A stretch of 64,000 nt of DNA from Atrichornis clamosus. Taxonomy: Eukaryota > Chordata > Aves > Passeriformes > Menuridae. The notes beneath the pieces were generated by a model. That model saw only the letters and a program-made list of their open reading frames with translations, was not told where the DNA came from and searched no databases. Shown here piece after piece: positions 62,701 through 64,000 of the stretch; within the stretch, counting starts at the first letter, position 1, and each line of letters starts with the position of its first letter. The DNA lies in NCBI GenBank assembly GCA_013400975.1, contig WBMZ01003286.1, positions 1-64,000 on the forward strand, read 5' to 3'. The position numbers and the translations under genes were made by a program.

Positions 62701-63392
62701 TGGTACTTTCTGGTACTGCCATTTCCGCTGAGCAAATTTCCCAGGCTTGTGTATTCCCATGCTCCTTGCAGAGGATGGAAGAGGTCTTCACACAGGGCTT
62801 TGACCCTAAGAGCAGCTCCAAACTGGTGAGACAGGGCTGAGCCTGGCTGCTCCACGTGTTTTCCGAGCAGTGTTCTTGTGCTGTCCCCCTGCCAGCCCTT
62901 CGCCTCCTCTCTCCCAACTGTTTACTTCTGGCTTTTGTTTCCTGGACTTGTTGCTATGCATGCGGCATGTGGAAGGAGCTCCAGCGAATATAGGCCACAC
63001 TTTGATTGTTCAGCAAGCTGGAAAATGATGAGTATAATTTTTGACAGAAAGGAAGGAGGGGGAAGGAGATCTCTGGGCTTTCAAATCTGCTCTGTCATAA
63101 GCAGGATCTTGCAAGGGCCTTCTGATGACTTCTCCCACCCCAAAGGAAATGGCGTTTGCATAGCAAGAGGGGTTAGAGGAAAAATTCCTCTCTTTACAAG
63201 GACAAAGCAACACTTCTTTCACCCAGCCTTCCACCTTGCATGGCGGCCCTGTCACAGCGCATCAGCCAAACGCGGTTGGTGTTGGCCACTAATTGACTGG
63301 GAAGCATCAGAGAGAAACCTGGATGCTGCTAAAAAAAACCCCCTTCCTGTTAGATCAGAGCATACGGGGTGCACCCCTCGGGATGCAGAGGT

Positions 63393-63420
63393 GCTGGCAG
63401 AGCACTGCTGGCAGAGCACT
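63393..63420. repeat. 14-bp tandem duplication
   Basis: GCTGGCAGAGCACT occurs twice in direct succession within the OPCML intron. Confidence 0.88.
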
Positions 63421-63734
63421 GCCTGCAGCGCCAGCCCCGGGGGATGTGGATGTCAGGGACCTTCAAACCAACCTGGAACTGCCTGGAAATGGAGACCCAG
63501 AGACCCCACAGACTTGTCCCAAACAGGACGCTCTGTTTGGGGCCACACCAGCAGTGGACTTGTCTCATCAGATTCCTGGGTGGCAGCAGAGCCCATGGAG
63601 ACCTTGGCTGCTCCCACTGTGTCCCTTCCCAACTCAGTGATCCGCTCCATTGGCATTGTCTGTGCAGTCCTCGCCAGCTCTCCCTTTTTATTTATTTTAT
63701 TTAATAGCATTGGCTAATTTCCACTTCAAATTTT

Positions 63735-63850
63735 TTTTTTTTGTTGTTTATTTTAATGCGATCACTTCTAATGAGGCTAATGACATTTAGTCTCTGTGGC
63801 GGTGCATTTTAATTTGGTCACCGAAATGTCAGCGCACGGCAGCCTCCTCC
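63735..63850. promoter_or_regulatory. Candidate intronic conserved element
   Basis: TTTTAATGCGATCACTTCTA, ATGAGGCTAATGACATTTAG, TTTTAATTTGGTCACCGAAA and TGTCAGCGCACGGCAG retain CpGs and homeodomain/nuclear-receptor-like words (GGTCACCG). Confidence 0.32.
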
Positions 63851-64000
63851 TATCTCCCTGTGACAAAAGGCACCTCAGACAAAGGGGCTCTGTCCCCGGC
63901 CATGCCTCGCCCTCCTTATCTCCTTCCTCCCAGGGACAGGCTAGGACTTTTGGCAAAGCCACCTCCTGCCATCCCCTCCTCTGCTGGCACTGGGGGAGTG

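Larger units (their letters stand above)
57087..64000 (+). other. OPCML: 5' part of OPCML intron 1
   Basis: The intron starts at the GTAGTG donor and runs off the window. The first exons of mammalian OPCML are separated from exon 2 by very large introns, so its absence here is expected. No other exon is convincing. The longest open frame in the window (62878-63717, 279 codons) lies here but resembles no family I know. There is a 14-bp tandem repeat at 63393-63420 and TAAT-rich candidate conserved elements near 59.5-59.8 and 63.7-63.85 kb. Confidence 0.75.

Noticed and set aside
62878..63717. 279-codon open frame, the longest in the window
   Set aside because: No domain, no recognisable family and irregular composition; it lies in OPCML intron 1, and competing frames overlap it on both strands. 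Chance frames of 200 or more codons are frequent here.

Overview
This is vertebrate nuclear DNA, almost certainly from a bird and probably a songbird. The main evidence is at least eight fragments of CR1 LINE 3' ends with avian-type wording, on both strands. There are also simple repeats, long non-coding stretches and no compact gene array. Most long open frames are chance frames in GC-rich or pyrimidine-rich DNA and show no protein family.

The one gene I can name is at the right-hand end. A first coding exon at 57026-57086 (+) encodes a short hydrophobic signal peptide (MYHPACW...LLFIP). It ends in a phase-1 splice donor and matches the alternative leader of the IgLON cell-adhesion gene OPCML (OBCAM). 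It lies in a CpG-rich block with a CAG/CGG-rich 5' leader. Everything from 57087 to the window end is the start of OPCML intron 1; exon 2, which should continue GVPVRS..., is not in the window.

Layout: 1-56.5 kb is 5' flank with no recognised coding exon. It holds old CR1 fragments (about 1.0, 3.9, 6.4, 23.5, 38.3, 47.6, 50.7 and 51.8 kb), a possible LTR scrap (14.3 kb) and simple repeats. It also has many AT-rich, TAAT-rich islands that look like conserved non-coding elements, as expected around a brain-expressed developmental gene. At 52.0-52.5 kb a CA microsatellite is followed by a perfect 77-bp minisatellite. At 53.5-55.2 kb an 865-bp block occurs twice, apparently identical, separated by one N. 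This is most simply two overlapping contig ends joined without merging, so it is probably an assembly artefact.

I found no undescribed defence, mobile or biosynthetic system. The items most worth checking are the false duplication at the N, the OPCML alternative first exon and promoter, the candidate conserved elements (one with a perfect 9-bp hairpin), and a weak exon-like segment on the minus strand near 30.8-31.0 kb.
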